Shown: positions 40,194 through 51,135 of the stretch, piece by piece
Numbering within the stretch: the first letter of the stretch is position 1
Layout: every line of letters starts with the position of its first letter
Assembly: GCA_015146655.1 (NCBI GenBank)
Contig: VKHL01000001.1
Coordinates: forward strand, 427,501 to 491,500
Direction: 5' to 3'
From: Ochromonas danica
Taxonomy: Eukaryota > Sar > Chrysophyceae > Chromulinales > Chromulinaceae
DNA length: 64,000 nt
Position numbers and translations under genes: made by a program
The notes under the pieces: generated by a model
What the model saw: only the letters and a program-made list of their open reading frames with translations
Databases searched by the model: none
What the model was told of the DNA's origin: nothing

Positions 40194-40832
40194 CTTCCTC
40201 GCAATACCTCTCACTCACAGTTGTCAACTCAAACCGTCACTCTTGTTGATGAGGAAAAACAGTCAAACTCTTTCTTTCACTCCTGGCTTTCTTCAAAACA
40301 AAAGAAAAGACTTCAATGAAGTGTGTATCAGTTCGACTAGTTGTAAGGTTAAATAACTGGAAGTCCAATGACTGACTACTAATATTATAGTAGACAAGAG
40401 GCTGGATGGAGTGATTGTGCTTGGGATTTGAATGACCGCGTCTGCTGCTGTCCTGCGCAACGAACAACAACGACTCCTTTTCAAATGGCTTAACTTAACA
40501 AGGTACAGTAAAAGTGGATGCGGATCCACTTATGGTGGTGGATGTTGGTGTAGATTATTATGGTACATATAATACAGGGATAGTTTTGATATAATATAAG
40601 GAATTCTATAGATATCCTTCTCTAAACGTCATTAAGGTGAATACCTGATGAAACGATGAGATCAATTGTTAGAGTAATTAGACCATGGACCACTCCACCA
40701 ACAGCATAAAATCAAACCACAGTTACTCGACAGTTAACTTAACAACCCAACCCAACCCAACCAATTCATACTGATGATAATAATAAAATCACTGCGTTTT
40801 ATTCCTCCTTCCTATGAGAAGAGCTGAAAGCT
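40194..40832. other. divergent intergenic region MCM3 / propeller gene
   Basis: 639 bases with two TTAACTTAA copies (40490-40498 and 40734-40742). The first is in the composite form also seen at 5144. Four AACCC units lie at 40744-40762. No coding region seen. Confidence 0.45.
40476..40499 (+). promoter_or_regulatory. candidate promoter element, same composite as at 5144
   Basis: CCTTTTCAAATGGC followed directly by TTAACTTAAC, about 290 bases upstream of the MCM3 start. The order and spacing match the copy at 5144..5168 to within two bases. Function inferred from recurrence. Confidence 0.35.
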
Positions 40833-43001
40833 ATGGATTCCTATCTATCATCACCTTCTACTACACAACTCTACTGTGTAGATTCTCCTTTTGTTGTCTT
40901 TCGGAATCGTGGAGGCTATACCTATCAACCAGAAAATGTGCTGACCTCCTCACAAGGTCTGGCAGGCTTCAGCCGATCAGAGCAATACTTGAATATGCTT
41001 TCACTTGAAAGAGCAAAGTTCTACCAATCTTTTGTCGCTGATCAACCTGTTCCAAGTCATTTGCTTCATCTTACACTTTCTTCCGAATGGTCACAACCAT
41101 CAATCTATTCCACAATACAGAAGCGTCTATCAACAATGTTAGCTGTACGCCATGGTGATAAACCACTAGTTATCCATCGTTCTGGTCGATATTTTGATGA
41201 ACTTTCAGTGAGAAACATTGAGACATTCTATCCTCGTGGAGCTACTCATCAGTCTGCCTTTACTTTGCGATTAAGTGAAGGCTCAGCCATCCGTCAGATC
41301 GTTGCTGCAGGGCAAAGCAACTTCAACACTTCATCCAATATTTTGGCTTCTACTCTTGCTGAGATTTATTTGTTAAGCACCTTAAGTGCTGAGGAGGTTA
41401 GTCCAAGGCTTAACTCACATGGTTTCATGCTCGAGCCTTTGCAAAAGTGGCAACTTCCTGATGAAGTGATTGATTTATCTGGCTCTCAATCTCATCTTCC
41501 TACGGCTCTATGTCTCACGAAAAGAGGGTCGGTCTACCAGTGGTCACCTTCTCTTGGTATGCACAAAGTCGCTTCGGTGGATGAGGCGGAGGAGACTTGG
41601 AGCATCTCCTCCTGTCAACACCCTCAGCTTGCCTTGCTTACTTCTCCTTTTCACCTCCAGCTTCTTGATCTACGTGTTGGAAAGCCTACAGATTTGTTAG
41701 AAGGCTATTTTTTAGCTGCAAGTGGGTGTCGTAAGCGTGGTCAGGAGGTTGTGGTGAGTGAAGAAGATGAACTAATGCTAGTTGATTTGCGCTGCTTGCG
41801 TTCCCCCATTCAAAGAAAACCTGGCAATAAGGATACATTTATATCGGCATACTCCTTCGATGCGCAAGATCGTGATATTCTCACTACCTACTCTCCTTGG
41901 GGAAGCACAGTACGTCTGCAAGATCTGAATGTATCGTTTGGGAAGCAACCTTCTCATCACCTTGCAGCAGCTTCTCCATTTAGCCCACGCTCTCGTAGAG
42001 AATGGCATACCTTGGCTCTACGACGGTTTGATGATCAAGCCCTAACTGGCGTAACTGTTGCTGCTGTTGAAAACGGCGATGCACTTGTCTTCCAACAAAG
42101 TATGGTCGGAGATGTCTTTGCACAAGTGGTTTCTATGAAATCCCCTCCTGCCTTTTCATCACCGTCTGTTCAACGAAGTGCGCCTGTAGGTACATGCTGC
42201 CTTGTGGATGAAAATACTCGTTCCTGGTTGAAAATCTCTTCTAATGAGGGGAGGCGTCTGGTTGGGCTCCGTGCCTCGCATATGGTTCACTCTGCTGATC
42301 GACGCCTCCGTACTGCTGCTTTGCCAAGTTCCACATTTCTTCCTGTTGTTCCTGAAGAAGGCTTGAAGAGATTTGATGGACTGTGCTTTCGACCTGCAAT
42401 TCTGCGCACTGATCTTCCGCGATTATTCTCTGGAGGAGTTTATACCTTTATTCCTGCCCCTCCATCTCCTATTACAGAGGAGGAGAGCGAAATTTGTTGG
42501 GAATCTATTGAGCCAAATATTCGAACTTTTGTATCAGAATTCAAACGTACGCTGTTCGAAATCTCACATTTCATACTATCGTCCACGAATCAACTCATTG
42601 GAGCACCACTACTCCGTAGTCTTCTTCTTGTTCATAACTATGAGGAATCACGCCTTCCATGTCGAGAAGAGCTTACACCTGGTCGATTACAGGCTTATTA
42701 TGGTGATGGGTTTATCATGTGTGAAGAGACAAAGACAGGCTATCCAGAAGATATGACAGAAGATATCGATAATCAAGGTTGTTATTTGTGTAGTTGTAAA
42801 GCTCAGGTTCTTGGAGATCTTCAACACTATGATTGTGAATATCGAAATTGTTGGATACCTCATTATCTGGCTTATTCCACATCAACAACAACAAGTAGAG
42901 CGAAACGCAAAGCTGACGATGATTTGGTTGAAAATGGAATCATCCATGCAGAGCTTTGTGATTTGTTAAGCATGGAATGGGATATGGATGATGAAAATTA
43001 G
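40833..43001 (+). CDS. WD40-like propeller protein, possibly TAF1C/Rrn6-like
   Basis: Single exon, 722 residues. The middle (about 150-420) has repeating beta-blade patterns with degenerate WD-type ends: LCLTKRGSVYQWSPSLGMHK, then QHPQLALLTSPFHLQLLDLR, then STVRLQDLNVSFGK. The phrase H-P-Q-L-A-L-L...LQLLDLR resembles the propeller of TAF1C/Rrn6, a subunit of the RNA polymerase I initiation factor, which would also fit the size. The C-terminal part has an acidic end and a Cys-rich patch (GCYLCSCKAQ). The TAF1C suggestion is tentative; another diverged propeller family is possible. Confidence 0.55.
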   Translation: MDSYLSSPSTTQLYCVDSPFVVFRNRGGYTYQPENVLTSSQGLAGFSRSEQYLNMLSLERAKFYQSFVADQPVPSHLLHLTLSSEWSQPSIYSTIQKRLSTMLAVRHGDKPLVIHRSGRYFDELSVRNIETFYPRGATHQSAFTLRLSEGSAIRQIVAAGQSNFNTSSNILASTLAEIYLLSTLSAEEVSPRLNSHGFMLEPLQKWQLPDEVIDLSGSQSHLPTALCLTKRGSVYQWSPSLGMHKVASVDEAEETWSISSCQHPQLALLTSPFHLQLLDLRVGKPTDLLEGYFLAASGCRKRGQEVVVSEEDELMLVDLRCLRSPIQRKPGNKDTFISAYSFDAQDRDILTTYSPWGSTVRLQDLNVSFGKQPSHHLAAASPFSPRSRREWHTLALRRFDDQALTGVTVAAVENGDALVFQQSMVGDVFAQVVSMKSPPAFSSPSVQRSAPVGTCCLVDENTRSWLKISSNEGRRLVGLRASHMVHSADRRLRTAALPSSTFLPVVPEEGLKRFDGLCFRPAILRTDLPRLFSGGVYTFIPAPPSPITEEESEICWESIEPNIRTFVSEFKRTLFEISHFILSSTNQLIGAPLLRSLLLVHNYEESRLPCREELTPGRLQAYYGDGFIMCEETKTGYPEDMTEDIDNQGCYLCSCKAQVLGDLQHYDCEYRNCWIPHYLAYSTSTTTSRAKRKADDDLVENGIIHAELCDLLSMEWDMDDEN

Positions 43002-43199
43002 TACTACTAGTATACTGTACATAAACAATTGTTACCCTCTGTAAATATCAGAAACCAATAATCTCCTAGAATCATGTCTTTATGTTGGCGCTAATCTAAA
43101 GACGACAGTGGGGCAATGTGAAGCCAGATCTAATCTTATTGGATCCGACAGGATCTTATAGTCCTGCTGGATGTAGACTTCCGAAGTTTATACCTTGGA

Positions 43200-43574
43200 G
43201 ATAGCCGACGAACGCAAGTTAGGAACAGAAAGAAAAGAAAAGCCTCAACGCAGAGCGTGGAGGGACAGAAGTCGCTGGATGCGTATTTTACTGTGCTTGG
43301 TAGAGAGGAAGAGGATGGTGACTAACAAGAGGATGGTTACTCACTCAAGTCTTTGACTGAGTTAGTCAAAAAGCTTAATGAGAATCCTTTATTATCTGAC
43401 TCGAGAGCCATCGACAAGAAATACAGAGACAGAACTCCAGCGGAAAATGTCATGTTTCTGTGTATTTTAAGATACTATCAGTTGTTGATCGAGCATATAA
43501 GGGAAATAGGTGAAGAGAAGCGTATTGTGGCATATGAAAATGTTGCACGAGTAATATTTGGAGCAAAAGTTTGA
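43200..43574 (+). pseudogene. ORF remnant, possibly of a DNA transposon
   Basis: A reading frame, interrupted at least once, encodes a basic NLS-like cluster (RKKRKAS), then GQKSLDAYFTVL, then a helical segment (LTELVKKLNENPLL ... NVMFLCILRYYQLLIEHIRE). The Q-x-x-L-x-x-Y-F pattern resembles a PCNA-interacting box and also occurs at the start of several transposase ORFs. No catalytic domain is present. It ends eight bases before a long inverted repeat. Class cannot be named; an orphan gene fragment is equally possible. Confidence 0.35.
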
Positions 43575-43581
43575 ATTACAG

Positions 43582-43708
43582 AGGGAGAAGGATTAGATGT
43601 TGGGGTAGAGATTATAATTGGAAGAGTTATTATTCATCCCCACGTCGGGATGGAGCAAGGGATTTGTTGCAAAACCAATCTCTACCTCAACGTCTAATCC
43701 TTCTCCCC
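43582..43708. repeat. long inverted repeat (about 31-base arms)
   Basis: Left arm 43583..43613 and right arm 43677..43708 are complementary over about 30 bases with two or three mismatches (core GAGAAGGATTAGA). They are separated by about 63 bases that themselves contain a small CCCCACGTCGGGATGG inverted motif. It could be a MITE-like or fold-back remnant or a strong transcript hairpin. No clear target-site duplication is seen. Confidence 0.6.
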
Positions 43709-43761
43709 ATCCACTCTAGACAGTGAAGAACTGCTTTAAGTTCGACTGCCTACCTATACAA

Positions 43762-45265
43762 AGTTACAAATTTACAATTTCATACAAATAATATTCAAAA
43801 TGATATCCACTACAACTACAACGACACATAAACATACACGCTTTTTCGTTTACTTAGATAATTAATATCAAACCATACACGCTTTTTACGTTTGCTTGGA
43901 TAATAATGACAAAACAGATAAGAACAAACAAAAACAACACTATATAGCTCACTGTTTATGGAAAGAAAATATTAACTTCTCTAGAAATCTCTGCTCGACA
44001 TACAACACAAACAAATCTTGGATCTGCCCTCTATGTACACAGACAAACACAAAGCAAATTAGTCTTATTGTGGGAAAATAACACGAAGAGAATCTTACCT
44101 TCATCTTATCAAAGCAAAACGAACAGAGGCAACAATGTCTACAATTCATGAACACTACATTACGAGGTCGATCTGAACAGATTAAGCAAAGGAAGCGATC
44201 TTCTCTATCTTGCAATTGTTTTTGCTTTCGTTCCAATTCTTCTTCAAGATTCTCCACACGTGCTTTCAGTCGCTCAATCTCGCGACGTTTTCGAAGACTT
44301 GACAGTGAAATATCAGGACTAGACAATGGTGCCGTATCTGAACCACTGGAAGCTTCTGAGTGGCGGATGGCTTCAATTTCATTATCCTCCTTACCAAGTA
44401 CTTCTGCTTCTTTCAGGAGGAAGTTATAGTCAGACTTGCCATGGAAACACTTTAGAAAGCGAATATGCTTGCTAGCGCTCATCAAAAGAAAGCCTTCTCT
44501 ATCCTCCAGTAACAGCTGATTCGTTAGACGTACTAACCCACGTACTGTGGCTGCTGCCCAACGACTTCTCTTCTCTGATGGAAATTCCCATTCAACTTTC
44601 CAAAAGACTTCTTTGACGCTACCCAGGACTAATTGGTTGAATATAGCTTGAGAGCAACCATCCAAGCAGTCAAGCAGATGAACAATGCGAGGGTGTAAAT
44701 CAACATAACCATCAAAGCTTGGCTTGATGGTGTCAGGAATGGTAACATGGAGGCGATGACTATCCAGACAAATATGATGAGCCACACCAAGAAACCATCC
44801 TCCATCCTGCTCAGCAACTTCTACAGTCCATTGAATAGGTACTGCATGTCTGGGGTAGACCATACACAATTGATCCCAAGCGTGATGCTGTTGAGGAGAT
44901 GTCTGATATTGATGAAGTAGAGTCTGGCAAAGTTCTCGGATCTTGCCTGGTTGATAGTTGGCTTTGGGCACATGTACTTCACGAACAATCATTCCTTCAA
45001 CTATCCCTCCTTCTTGCTGTTGTTGTTGTTTTTCTTCTTCTTCTCTTTGTTGTGATGAGAAGTGATTTGGAAGAGATTATTGATTATGAATTACTATTAT
45101 TCTCTCTTTTGAATATGAAGACTCTAGGAAAATTATGAGATTCATATTCTCCTTTGTCAAAGTCGCTCTTTTGAGCTATTCTCTCGTTGTTACCGCTGGT
45201 GTGGGAGAAGAAGGAAAGGAAAGCAAATCATATTTGCAGGAGAATCTCATAAGACAACCAAAACA
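43762..45265. repeat. direct repeat copy 1 (1504 bp, contains RING gene)
   Basis: The sequence matches 45656..47159 at a constant offset of 1894 bases. The encoded proteins and introns are identical, and I saw no difference on reading. The identity starts at AGTTACAAATTTAC and ends at CCAAAACA just before the N gap. It covers the whole RING gene plus about 190 bases downstream and 270 upstream. Confidence 0.85.
43956..44992 (-). CDS. RING-HC finger protein, copy 1
   Basis: Probable E3 ubiquitin ligase. Exons 44099..44992 and 43956..44030, phase 0, give 322 residues. The N-terminal half (about 1-190) has an unnamed globular region with PIQWTVEVAEQDGGWFLGVA and PSFDGYVDLHPRIVHLLDCL. A Ser-rich segment and a short coiled coil (RKRREIERLKARVENLEEEL) follow. 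The C-terminal RING is split by the intron: CLICSDRPRNVVFMNCRHCC then CSFC in exon 1, and CVVCRAEIS in exon 2, completing a C3HC4 finger like those of MYLIP and MGRN-type ligases. No membrane segment. An in-frame stop precedes the ATG, with a polyGln-coding stretch between. Identical to the gene at 45850. Confidence 0.8.
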
Positions 45266-45849
45266 ACCCTCTGCTGCAGCTGTGGCCTGACAAGTTAAAG
45301 ACAATTGGGTGTTTCATCTGCCTATAGTAAAGAGTTTTGATTGGATCTATGAAAAACGAAGTTTGCTCTTGTATTTATGATGTTACCATGAGCGAACAAG
45401 TTGATTGAGACTCTTGTGGTGTGGCATGGGAGCATAACGAACTATGAACTATGAATATAACGAATGAAAATGTAATTTCACTGATATTGACAACAAGAGA
45501 ATACGGAAAAGCTACATGATGGCGATTGACCATCTATACTATTCATCAAAGGTGACTGTGGAGGCCACTCGATCACCAAACGGGCACAGGAAACACTTTC
45601 AACTTGACATACTCACAGTTTGCATGAATACAGTCGGTTAGACCTCTTCGTTTACAGTTACAAATTTACAATTTCATACAAATAATATTCAAAATGATAT
45701 CCACTACAACTACAACGACACATAAACATACACGCTTTTTCGTTTACTTAGATAATTAATATCAAACCATACACGCTTTTTACGTTTGCTTGGATAATAA
45801 TGACAAAACAGATAAGAACAAACAAAAACAACACTATATAGCTCACTGT
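44993..45849. other. interval between the two RING copies
   Basis: The 5' flank of copy 1 up to 45265, then 390 unrepeated bases (45266..45655), then the 3' flank of copy 2. The unique part contains no ORF or RNA that I can support. Confidence 0.45.
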
Positions 45850-47159
45850 TTATGGAAAGAAAATATTAACTTCTCTAGAAATCTCTGCTCGACATACAAC
45901 ACAAACAAATCTTGGATCTGCCCTCTATGTACACAGACAAACACAAAGCAAATTAGTCTTATTGTGGGAAAATAACACGAAGAGAATCTTACCTTCATCT
46001 TATCAAAGCAAAACGAACAGAGGCAACAATGTCTACAATTCATGAACACTACATTACGAGGTCGATCTGAACAGATTAAGCAAAGGAAGCGATCTTCTCT
46101 ATCTTGCAATTGTTTTTGCTTTCGTTCCAATTCTTCTTCAAGATTCTCCACACGTGCTTTCAGTCGCTCAATCTCGCGACGTTTTCGAAGACTTGACAGT
46201 GAAATATCAGGACTAGACAATGGTGCCGTATCTGAACCACTGGAAGCTTCTGAGTGGCGGATGGCTTCAATTTCATTATCCTCCTTACCAAGTACTTCTG
46301 CTTCTTTCAGGAGGAAGTTATAGTCAGACTTGCCATGGAAACACTTTAGAAAGCGAATATGCTTGCTAGCGCTCATCAAAAGAAAGCCTTCTCTATCCTC
46401 CAGTAACAGCTGATTCGTTAGACGTACTAACCCACGTACTGTGGCTGCTGCCCAACGACTTCTCTTCTCTGATGGAAATTCCCATTCAACTTTCCAAAAG
46501 ACTTCTTTGACGCTACCCAGGACTAATTGGTTGAATATAGCTTGAGAGCAACCATCCAAGCAGTCAAGCAGATGAACAATGCGAGGGTGTAAATCAACAT
46601 AACCATCAAAGCTTGGCTTGATGGTGTCAGGAATGGTAACATGGAGGCGATGACTATCCAGACAAATATGATGAGCCACACCAAGAAACCATCCTCCATC
46701 CTGCTCAGCAACTTCTACAGTCCATTGAATAGGTACTGCATGTCTGGGGTAGACCATACACAATTGATCCCAAGCGTGATGCTGTTGAGGAGATGTCTGA
46801 TATTGATGAAGTAGAGTCTGGCAAAGTTCTCGGATCTTGCCTGGTTGATAGTTGGCTTTGGGCACATGTACTTCACGAACAATCATTCCTTCAACTATCC
46901 CTCCTTCTTGCTGTTGTTGTTGTTTTTCTTCTTCTTCTCTTTGTTGTGATGAGAAGTGATTTGGAAGAGATTATTGATTATGAATTACTATTATTCTCTC
47001 TTTTGAATATGAAGACTCTAGGAAAATTATGAGATTCATATTCTCCTTTGTCAAAGTCGCTCTTTTGAGCTATTCTCTCGTTGTTACCGCTGGTGTGGGA
47101 GAAGAAGGAAAGGAAAGCAAATCATATTTGCAGGAGAATCTCATAAGACAACCAAAACA
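45656..47159. repeat. direct repeat copy 2 (1504 bp), ends at assembly gap
   Basis: Second copy of 43762..45265 at offset 1894. It ends exactly where the run of N starts. Confidence 0.85.
45850..46886 (-). CDS. RING-HC finger protein, copy 2
   Basis: Identical to the gene at 43956 in every codon I compared. Exons 45993..46886 and 45850..45924. Because introns and flanks are also identical, this is either a very recent tandem duplication or an assembly artefact. The adjacent gap supports caution. Confidence 0.7.
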
Positions 47160-47169
47160 NNNNNNNNNN
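47160..47169. other. assembly gap (10 N)
   Basis: Ten N. The 77 bases to its right (47170..47246) equal the 77 bases to its left (47083..47159), so the two contig ends overlap and the gap length is arbitrary. Confidence 0.95.
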
Positions 47170-47246
47170 GTTACCGCTGGTGTGGGAGAAGAAGGAAAGG
47201 AAAGCAAATCATATTTGCAGGAGAATCTCATAAGACAACCAAAACA
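47170..47246. repeat. 77-base duplicate of the repeat end
   Basis: Equal to 45189..45265 and 47083..47159, from GTTACCGCTGG to CCAAAACA. The next base differs (T here, A after copy 1). Most simply the end of a contig that should be merged across the gap. Confidence 0.9.
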
Positions 47247-47396
47247 TTATCAAGAATGAAAAGCCCGTTTTTCTTGATTTCGAAGTTCGGATATTCGAAG
47301 TTTCGGAGCTTATTGTGTTGCGCGTGGTGAGAGGACAAGATTGGATCGCTCCAACAAACAAGAAGGAAGATTCCTTTGAAGAGATTCTCTTTGACA

Positions 47397-48518
47397 ATGA
47401 AGAGATTGTTAGCCTTCTTGGTTAGTGCATTGTTCTTAGTATTAGCTGATTGCTTGAGTGAAGTAAAGCATGTCGTACCAGATTTTATGACCTTAGTGTT
47501 GGAGAAAGAAGATCTGACAGGTTGGTTCATTTGTATTATAATCTACTTTCTTACCCTGATAACCACTTGTCTATGTGATTAACCTCTCTGTAGAAAGTGT
47601 TCAAATCTATGCAGAGAGTTCATCAGCAGCACAAGGCTGGGTCTATTACAACTTCTATGGTAGTACGAACTGCAGTGAGGAAGTCACCTACAGCACTGGT
47701 GTCCCTGATAATGTCTGCTTAAGTGCTGACATTCTTGCTGGTAAAGTGACACAGCGAAAGCTAACCTCCTCATTTAGTGCTTTCAAACTGGTGAATCAGA
47801 ACAACAATAACACAGGTGAGATTACGCCATACTGCTCTGTCTCTCACAGTCTCCGCCACTGACTGACTACCTGCCACTGTCATTAGGAAATTGCTCTAAT
47901 ATTGACATAATCTTTTACTCAGATAAGCAATGTACCACAGTCTATAACAGTCGCTCTCTCAATTCTACTTTTCAAAATTGTCGCAGTGCGTCAGCAGCTT
48001 TTGATATCGATGTGAGCAACATGCTCTCTGTCCAAGGCTTTTGTTCTGCTGCTTCTGATCCTCCTCTATCTTCCTCAAGCTATGTCTACAGTAACTTTGT
48101 GGGTAGTGATAGCTGCTCGTCTAATGCATTATCCCAATACAAGGCCTATACGCTGGATAGCTGCTTTGGCACAAATGAGGGTACTTCTACGTTATATTCC
48201 TTTTCAGATAGTCACCCTGATCAAGTAAGTATGACCAGCTATTATGGCTCAACTTGTTCTGCAACGCAGAACTTTGAATCTACTATACCTCTGGGATGTT
48301 CTAATACCACAACGAAATCCTCTGTCACTTCTCATCAAACTTCAGTCTATCCCCCTCCTGATGATAGCAGTGACAGCAATCGTCTTTCTGGTGCTGCTAG
48401 AGCAGGTATTTCCGTTGTTGTAGCAGTGGGTGGGTCGTTCTTGATCTACGGTACCGCTTATTTGCTGTTCCATCAAAGTGCCGTCGCCGGTGCGGCAGCT
48501 GCTGGTGCTGTACACTAA
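47397..48518 (+). CDS. secreted or surface Cys-repeat protein with C-terminal TM
   Basis: Exons 47397..47520, 47594..47815 and 47887..48518 give 325 residues. A clear signal peptide (MKRLLAFLVSALFLVLADC) starts the protein. The ectodomain has about four copies of a 40-residue unit with an aromatic-rich strand, G-S or S-D, then Cys, and a second Cys about 15-25 residues later: WVYYNFYGSTNCSEE, IIFYSDKQCTTVYNSR, YVYSNFVGSDSCSSN and MTSYYGSTCSATQNF. A Ser/Pro/Asp linker and one TM segment (GISVVVAVGGSFLIYGTAYL) end the protein. N-glycosylation sequons are frequent. Probably a type I surface protein; no named family is recognised. Confidence 0.7.
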
Positions 48519-49025
48519 TGTCAAGACGTGTATGATCAAACTAATTCTCAAATTTCGTAGAGATGTTTATTATAATATTGAATATTATTGACTTCGTGAG
48601 TAGAATAGAACTGTCAATTTAAACCTGAGCAACAACAATGGCCTTGACTAACTCACAGTTGCTGATTGCTGTTGACAAAGTTGTACTGTTGTCTGATTGT
48701 TTGTAACGTACTGACATTCATACATACGTACTGTAGCAATAGAATCGGCATCGTATCTCCTTTCTCTTGTCACTTGTCAAACATAGGCACAGATAACTAG
48801 ATCTGGAAATCTGGGGATTTGGTTTGGAGGTCTGGAGGTTTGAAGGACCGTTAGTCTGGTGATGTGATGATGATTTCGGATTTTAAAAATATCTATGACA
48901 AGGAAAGAGAATCCATACAAGCAATCTCTTGTCTTGTGATTGATACTTCAATTAGTTAGACTCTCTTAACCTTCCTATAGAGAGATCGTATTGTTATTGA
49001 ATAATAATAATAATAATAAATAGAA
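48519..49025. other. intergenic region
   Basis: 507 bases with a paired AGATCTGG/AAATCTGG word at 48799-48814 and an ATA microsatellite (49002-49020) just before the DZIP1-like start. No gene seen. Confidence 0.4.
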
Positions 49026-51075
49026 ATGACAAAAGCAGTCTCTCTGTTTAATTTTCGTCAACGTGTTGGTAAAGTAGATTGGAAATTACTTTCTTCATTA
49101 AATATAGAAGATATTATAGTTCATTGGAAAATACAAGATTTACAACTTGTATTAGATCATGTTACCTTTTGTGAATTCTTACCAAAAGATATTCAAAATA
49201 ATACAATTGATAATATTGCTAAAGTCATTCAAATTATGCAATTAATTATTGAATATTTATTAAATCATCAAGAAATACAATTAAAACAAATTCATGATAT
49301 TACAAAGAAATATCAATCTTGTAAATATCAAAGACAGAAAATAGAGAAATCAAATCATTTTCTTGTTGAAGAAGTTCATGCCTATCAACGACAATTACAT
49401 GTTTTACGGAAATCTTTACAATCTGTTGGTATGACACCACCTGTTATGCCAAGTGGTCGTATAATGGCTAAAGTAATTGATCCTTTTATGAAAGAAGAAG
49501 TTGATCGACGAGATCGCACAGAGAATCTTCTCATGGCATTAATGGATCATGAGCAAAAAGCAAGATTACAAACCATGCAAGTATTAGAAGATCAACGAAA
49601 AGTCTTTGCACAAGAGATTAACAATCTAATAACTACATTCAAAGATCAACAACATTCTCTTGCTTCTATGGATAGCAATAAACACAATAATAATAGTAAT
49701 GATAATAATGAGAAGATGATGACACTATTTGAAGGATTGAAGAAGCAATTAGAAGGACAATGTCAACAGTTAATGCTATCTGTTCAACAACAACAGCAAC
49801 AACAAATGCTATTTCAACAACAGCAACAACAACAGCATCTCATGACACAACCCCAACAACCAATAATAGCTGGTGGTGAGGCTTCTTCCTCTCTATTAGC
49901 GAAAGAGGCTGCTATAGAGAAAGAACTCACTCAATTAATGCGGCAACAAGCTGCCTTAGAGCTTCAAGAGCGAGAAGTCAAACGAAGAGAGATCGCAGTT
50001 ACAGAAAGGGAACAGGAACTAGCAGCTGAACAATTGGCCTTCTCTGCGAAGTCTCGCGGTCAGAGTCAAGCTAAAGACCTATCACAAGGTAGTTTAGCTT
50101 TAAGTCAAGCCATGTCTCAACAGAAAGTAATTCAAACAAGGAAACAAGCAGCTGTTCGCATGCTTTATTCAACTCTCAGACAAGGTAAGAAAGATTCATT
50201 TTCTTATTCATGGGGTTTACTTATTAGTTGAGTACTTGATATTCAGCAATGCGTAAACGCTGTGGTCGTTCTTTTCGAATATGGTCACAGCAAGTTCTAC
50301 AGCGAAGGGTATCTGATGACTTGGCTAAGCATGTTCGGGACTTGGCTCGACAAGCTGATGAACCATCTTCACGAGAGATAGTCTTGCAGCAACGAGTAAG
50401 TGAAGAACAAAGACGATACCAAGTCTTAGAAAGCCAATTTCTTCAACTCAATCGAGATTTGAACACAGCCAAGGATCAGGTAGAGCTTTTAGTTAAAAGT
50501 CAGAGTATTCGAAATAAACAAGATAGTGAGTTGTCGAATCAATTACGACAAGAGAAAGAACGCCTTGTCGTTATGACAGCTAAATACAATTCATTAGCAC
50601 AACGGGCAGATAAGGAAAAAGCTGATCTGTTAACTCAGTTAGATGCTGCCAATGAGAAATTGTCCAAACAGGGCAGTGTTGGCTTAACAACTTCTTTCAC
50701 CAAACAGCCGTCATCCTCTAGAATGTTAGTTCCTTTGGTTTCTTTTGACTTCATGTTTTAATAATTGGTCTTCACCATGTTTTGCTTTTTGGATGTATTC
50801 ATAGGGATTCATCGATGATGACTTCGTTGGACTATCCCTCCTCTTCATTGTTAAAGTATCTCAAACAAGGGGTGGATACTAGTATTCAAGCTAGTCCAAT
50901 GGAAGAAGAACATTATACAAATCAAAAGCTGTTCGAAGGTGATGATCTTGATGAACAAGCTCTTCTATCAAAGGCTCTAATGAGAATAGGTGCCAAACGA
51001 ACTGCGATGAATGCTCAACAAACTGCTATGGCCACGTTGGCGGAAGAGTTAACTTCCAAATTAGGTGTTATGTAA
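49026..51075 (+). CDS. DZIP1-like basal-body/ciliary protein
   Basis: Exons 49026..50184, 50247..50724 and 50805..51075 join in phase to 635 residues. The N-terminal domain matches DZIP1/Iguana: FNFRQRVGKVDWKLLSSLNI, then LVLDHVTFCEFL and MQLIIEYLLNHQE. DZIP1 acts at the basal body/transition zone in ciliogenesis and Hedgehog signalling in animals. Long coiled coils follow (about 85-330 and 330-560), with two polyGln-rich runs near 255-275. The C2H2 zinc finger of vertebrate DZIP1 and the Cys pair after TFC are not present here. Codon use in the first 400 bases is strikingly A+T-rich compared with neighbours. Confidence 0.75.
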
Positions 51076-51135
51076 CATTGAAAGCGATTTCCTTTACATC
51101 AACTAGCTTCAGAAACGAAAACAACATGGCGAAAA

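Larger units (their letters stand above)
43002..43761. other. intergenic region with transposon-like ORF remnant and inverted repeat
   Basis: 760 bases upstream of the first RING copy. It contains a broken ORF (about 43200..43574) and a long inverted repeat (43582..43708), both listed separately. The rest shows nothing. Confidence 0.4.
46887..47396. other. gap-containing intergenic region
   Basis: Flank of the second RING copy, the 10-N gap (47160..47169), a repeated 77-base end, and about 150 unique bases before the Cys-repeat gene. Confidence 0.5.

Noticed and set aside
40744-40762. Telomere-like AACCC repeat
   Set aside because: Only about four units, inside a promoter interval between two ordinary genes.
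43762-47159. Tandem array of more than two RING copies
   Set aside because: The third match (47170..47246) is only 77 bases and is best explained by contig overlap at the gap.
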